DNA from: an uncultured Dehalococcoidia bacterium
Lineage (GTDB): Bacteria > Chloroflexota > Dehalococcoidia > Lucifugimonadales > UBA1123
NCBI GenBank assembly: GCA_951812505.1
Contig: CATOSI010000001.1
Coordinates: forward strand, 372,001-436,000
Length of the DNA: 64,000 bases
Direction of reading: 5' to 3'
This document shows positions 61,610 through 64,000 of the stretch, one piece after another. The position numbers were made by a program, and so were the translations under genes. Below the pieces are notes generated by a model, which did no database searches, was not told the origin of the DNA, and was given only the letters and a program-made list of their open reading frames with translations. Position 1 is the first letter of the stretch, and each line of letters starts with the position of its first letter.

Positions 61610-61750
61610 ATGGTATTTCCCCTATATGGCAGTGGAATATGGGAGTTAAGAGCCGACACCACCCTGGATCCGGAGACCTGTGAAGTGACTATCGAGCGGG
61701 TGGTAGCGGGCCCGGACGAGATTGTCCTCTACCCGGAAGAAGGTGGATAG
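61610..61750 (+). pseudogene. C-terminal remnant of a paralog of the next lipoprotein gene
   Basis: A 46-codon frame reads MVFPLYGSGIWELRADTTLD, then PETCEVTIERVVAGPDEIVL to a TAG. The C-terminus of the intact gene at 61752-62477 has FWVLRAEATMNPDTCESKLE then RMVAGPDEVLLHPEDEA, so the two share DP-TCE-ER-VAGPDE and the flanking pattern. The bases just ahead of the ATG are also open. This is a truncated tandem duplicate. The ribosome site of the intact gene (AAGAAGGTGG) lies within its last codons. Confidence 0.8.
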
Positions 61751-61751
61751 T

Positions 61752-62477
61752 ATGCGATTCGCTGTCGGTCTGATAGCCCTCGTCGGAGCGTTGAATTGTT
61801 CACAATTGCCCGGTGCTCCGGCGCCTGCTCCCACCGCCACTCCCATACCGACGCCGAGTCCTGCTCCAACGGTCGCGCCCACTCCTGTTCCAAGTCCCGC
61901 GCCAGTCGTTTACAAGCCCACCTCCACACCCATTCCAGATTCAATGCCGGCGTCCTCGCCTGTATCCAGTCTTCCATCTGCCACTGTCTCCCCCGATCCG
62001 ACAATTGTGGCAATCGAGCGGCGATGCTTCTACCCGGACACGGGCATTCCTGAAGACCTTATGGCTCCACTGGCTGATATCGTGGACAAGCACACTACTC
62101 GAACCGTGGTCACGGAGAGAGGCGCCTTTCGCATCGAGGTGGGCTACTTCGTGGACTTTCATCGCTGGCCTCTTGACGATGTGCATAAACCTATTCCGAC
62201 TCCCACTCCAACGGCTTGGGACCCTGATCTGATGAACCATCCATTCCTTACGCACGATCCTGTTCACCTGCCGCCGGCGTCGCACGTAGTGGTGAGGAAC
62301 GAAGACTCCTGGAAATTCACACTTTACGGCCTGATGCCTGTTCACGCCTATCACGGCGAAGGGTTCTGGGTGCTTCGCGCCGAGGCGACGATGAATCCGG
62401 ACACGTGCGAATCCAAGCTGGAACGAATGGTGGCGGGGCCGGATGAGGTCTTGCTTCATCCTGAGGACGAGGCTTGA
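61752..62477 (+). CDS. Putative lipoprotein with a Pro-Thr-Ala-rich linker
   Basis: A 241-residue protein from the ATG at 61752. An N-terminal hydrophobic signal (MRFAVGLIALVGALNCSQ) ends in a cysteine that could be lipidated, although the box ALNC is imperfect. A low-complexity linker of PAP/TPTP repeats (about 22-65) follows, then a C-terminal domain with RRCFYPDTGIPEDL and MNPDTCESKLERMVAGPDEV. It is probably anchored outside the cell membrane. Function unknown; the upstream pseudogene is a truncated paralog. Confidence 0.75.
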   Translation: MRFAVGLIALVGALNCSQLPGAPAPAPTATPIPTPSPAPTVAPTPVPSPAPVVYKPTSTPIPDSMPASSPVSSLPSATVSPDPTIVAIERRCFYPDTGIPEDLMAPLADIVDKHTTRTVVTERGAFRIEVGYFVDFHRWPLDDVHKPIPTPTPTAWDPDLMNHPFLTHDPVHLPPASHVVVRNEDSWKFTLYGLMPVHAYHGEGFWVLRAEATMNPDTCESKLERMVAGPDEVLLHPEDEA

Positions 62478-62511
62478 TTACTGGTGTCAAGCGAGGAAGA
62501 CACCTGCGAAG

Positions 62512-63198
62512 CTACGGCTTAAGTTGGTCCTCGTCTATCTGGTGCCAGAACACCTTGCCGTCCTCTATATCGGGCTCTATCCCGATGTCCCTGCGAACGC
62601 CGGCGACGACCGGATGCGCGGGCAGTCCGGTGAACCTTTTCAGCAGGCGAGCGTGGGATATGGCCCTGGTGGTGTCCCGGCCGTTGCAGGTATAGGACGC
62701 CTCCACTGCTATGTAGTGAGTTTCCCCGTTGACGTCGTTCGCTTCGATAACGAGGTCGGACTGGTAGAAACTCCGCAGTTCGCCGCGGCTTAGGTCTGAG
62801 GTGTCGCCCGAACGGCGGGCCACTGCCACCAGGTCCTTCTGCTTGAGATTTCGGGCGGTCAATTCGTCGAGACCCAGACCCGTCGCCTCGCTCAAGTCCA
62901 TGACGATGACGATTGAGTTCTTCTCGACGGCAGTCTCGGCGAAGGCGCCCCTGAAGTTTCCAAAGTCATTGCTGAGTCTCTGGAAATTCCTGTCGGTGGT
63001 CGCCACGAACTCGTTCATGGTTTCCACGAAGTCATTCATCTTTGCCACGAAGCCGCGCATCTCCGCCACGAATTCGGCGTGGGCCTGGGGCAAGTTCAGA
63101 AGTTCCTCGGTGAGGATGCGGGCTCGCAGCGCTTCCAACAACTCAGGGTTCGCGTCCAGTATCTGGATCAACTCTTCCACTGTATTGAAAGTGTTCAT
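62512..63198 (-). CDS. Coiled-coil/nuclease-like protein (DUF3782-type)
   Basis: A 228-residue protein from the ATG at 63198. Residues 1-85 are helical with a repeated FVxxMxxF pattern (FVAEMRGFVAKMNDFVETMN), a coiled coil. The C-terminal half has SDLVIEANDVNGETHYIAVE followed by ASYTCNGRDT, resembling the beta-strand core of PD-(D/E)xK-type domains in such proteins. Nuclease activity is not demonstrable here. Relatives are common in cyanobacteria and Chloroflexota, often in many copies. It is a single leftward gene. Confidence 0.7.
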   Translation of the reverse strand: MNTFNTVEELIQILDANPELLEALRARILTEELLNLPQAHAEFVAEMRGFVAKMNDFVETMNEFVATTDRNFQRLSNDFGNFRGAFAETAVEKNSIVIVMDLSEATGLGLDELTARNLKQKDLVAVARRSGDTSDLSRGELRSFYQSDLVIEANDVNGETHYIAVEASYTCNGRDTTRAISHARLLKRFTGLPAHPVVAGVRRDIGIEPDIEDGKVFWHQIDEDQLKP

Positions 63199-63526
63199 GA
63201 GATAGTTCTCCGTCCTCCCGCGACTATTATAGCGCGTGGGGGATGTTAATCGTGAATGTCCCTCAAATACGGTCCCATAGCCGAATTGATAGGGCTTGTG
63301 CAAAGTCCCAGTCGGTTTCGTAAAGTATTAAACATCCAGATCCTTTATGTGCTACAATACGAACATACAAACTATTGACGGAGAGCCGACTGCCGATGAC
63401 TTTGAATGTCCACATACATAAATACGAAATTATACAACCGGAACTTCGGGCTCATGAAAAAAATTTCATGTAGCTAAACTCAGGCGATCTCAGAGGGTGT
63501 CTGAGAAGTGTTAAGATCGTCTCATT
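63199..63526. other. 328-base intergenic region before the transposase
   Basis: It contains the possible small ORF at 63396-63473 and the left end of the IS element from 63492. No other gene or RNA was recognised. Confidence 0.5.
63396..63473 (+). CDS. Possible small ORF next to the IS end
   Basis: A 25-codon frame, MTLNVHIHKYEIIQPELRAH onward, stops 18 bases before the IS5-like left end. It has a GGAGAGC site upstream. It could be the start of a gene interrupted by the insertion, but it is too short to judge. Low confidence. Confidence 0.2.
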   Translation: MTLNVHIHKYEIIQPELRAHEKNFM

Positions 63527-64000
63527 ATGAAGCGTAAACCGTATCCTACGGACCTGACAGACACCGAATGGGCCATCCTCAAGCCGTTGGTTCCGAAAGC
63601 CAGAGCGGGTGGACGACCGCGCTCAGTAGATATGCGCGAGATCATCAACGCCATCTTCTACGTTCTCAGAGGTGGGATACCATGGCGGATGCTCCCACAT
63701 GACCTTCCGCCATGGAAGACCGTCTATCACTATTTCAGAGCATGGCGAATGGTAGGTGTGTGGGAGGACATGAACGAGGCATTGCGCGAGCGAGTCAGGG
63801 TAACACAGGGACGTTGGCCCACACCGAGCGCGGGTGCGATAGACTCGCAGTCGGCGAAGACGAGTGAAAGGGGGGCTTACGCAGCTACGATGGCGGCAAG
63901 AAGGTGAACGGCAGGAAGCGTCATATACTTGTGGATACTGAAGGGTTGGTACTGAAGGTGAAGGTGCATGAGGCTGGAATAAGCGATAGCGCGGGATCCA
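63492..64000 (+). mobile_element. IS5-family insertion sequence, left part (runs off the window)
   Basis: It begins with AGAGGGTGTCTGAGAAG, the sequence also present alone at 41677-41693, and contains an IS5-type transposase reading frame. The right end, target duplication and full length are outside the window. Confidence 0.75.
63527..64000 (+). CDS. IS5-family transposase, frameshifted in two parts, partial
   Basis: The first frame (63527-63907, 126 residues) begins [20 protein letters not shown] and includes [20 protein letters not shown], the DUF4096-type N-terminus of IS5/IS427 transposases. At the run GAAAGGGGGG (around 63870) a -1 shift leads into [20 protein letters not shown] and [11 protein letters not shown], the normal continuation with the DDE core, which stays open to the window end. 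Such IS elements use programmed frameshifting at G-runs. The gene is cut at 64000. Confidence 0.82.

Overview
The window looks like a chromosomal stretch of an uncultivated, moderately GC-rich bacterium. The gene mix fits the Chloroflexota, and most closely the SAR202/Dehalococcoidia type: flavin-dependent luciferase-like oxidoreductase, RraA-like aldolase, tandem amidases, sulfite-oxidase-family enzyme, PspAB with HtpX, and many small VOC, SnoaL and EthD-like proteins. This placement rests on gene content only, since no rRNA gene is present.

Layout. 1-8.4 kb holds housekeeping genes: a VIT1/CCC1-type transporter (cut by the window edge), endonuclease IV, two dehydrogenases, then cca-secD-secF and def. 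8.4-16.1 kb is a catabolic accessory region (2-hydroxyacid dehydrogenase, VOC proteins, S9 peptidase, a two-domain EthD-like protein, a retropepsin-like protein, LLM oxidoreductase, RraA-like protein). A tRNA-Ala(GGC) at 16.15 kb is followed by an 11-kb surface-glycan island: FkbM methyltransferase, five GT4 glycosyltransferases, another methyltransferase, an ABC flippase and UDP-glucose dehydrogenase. The island ends in a truncated sugar-nucleotide epimerase at 27.3 kb. 27.3-36.3 kb carries a LysR regulator, an oxalyl-CoA-synthetase-like ligase, a CoA-transferase, a serine hydrolase, an atypical SDR and two tandem amidases. lysA follows.

37.8-40.4 kb is a small defence spot: a nucleotidyltransferase fragment, a repeat cluster, a small gene broken by one in-frame TGA, and a type II restriction-modification pair with overlapping genes. 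40.4-49.2 kb returns to core functions: YbaK, PspAB, HtpX, alpha-hydroxy-acid oxidase, enoyl-CoA hydratase and pheS-pheT, with an intrinsic terminator between the two phe genes. 49.2-60.5 kb mixes a methyltransferase, an acyl-CoA dehydrogenase-like protein, a coupled small-ORF/HEPN pair, a thiamine-diphosphate enzyme, NHL and TolB-like propellers, a molybdopterin oxidoreductase, an MFS exporter and a DEDD exonuclease. 60.5-64 kb is repeat-rich, with a duplicated lipoprotein remnant, a coiled-coil/nuclease-like protein and the left part of an IS5-family element that runs off the end.

The least explained items are the two short-motif repeat clusters (8.8 and 38.1 kb), the TGA-interrupted gene at 38.4 kb, the HEPN cassette with a 17-bp tandem repeat (51.3-52.2 kb) and the pheS/pheT intercistronic terminator. 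I did not find a clearly new multi-gene system; the defence spot and the HEPN cassette come closest.
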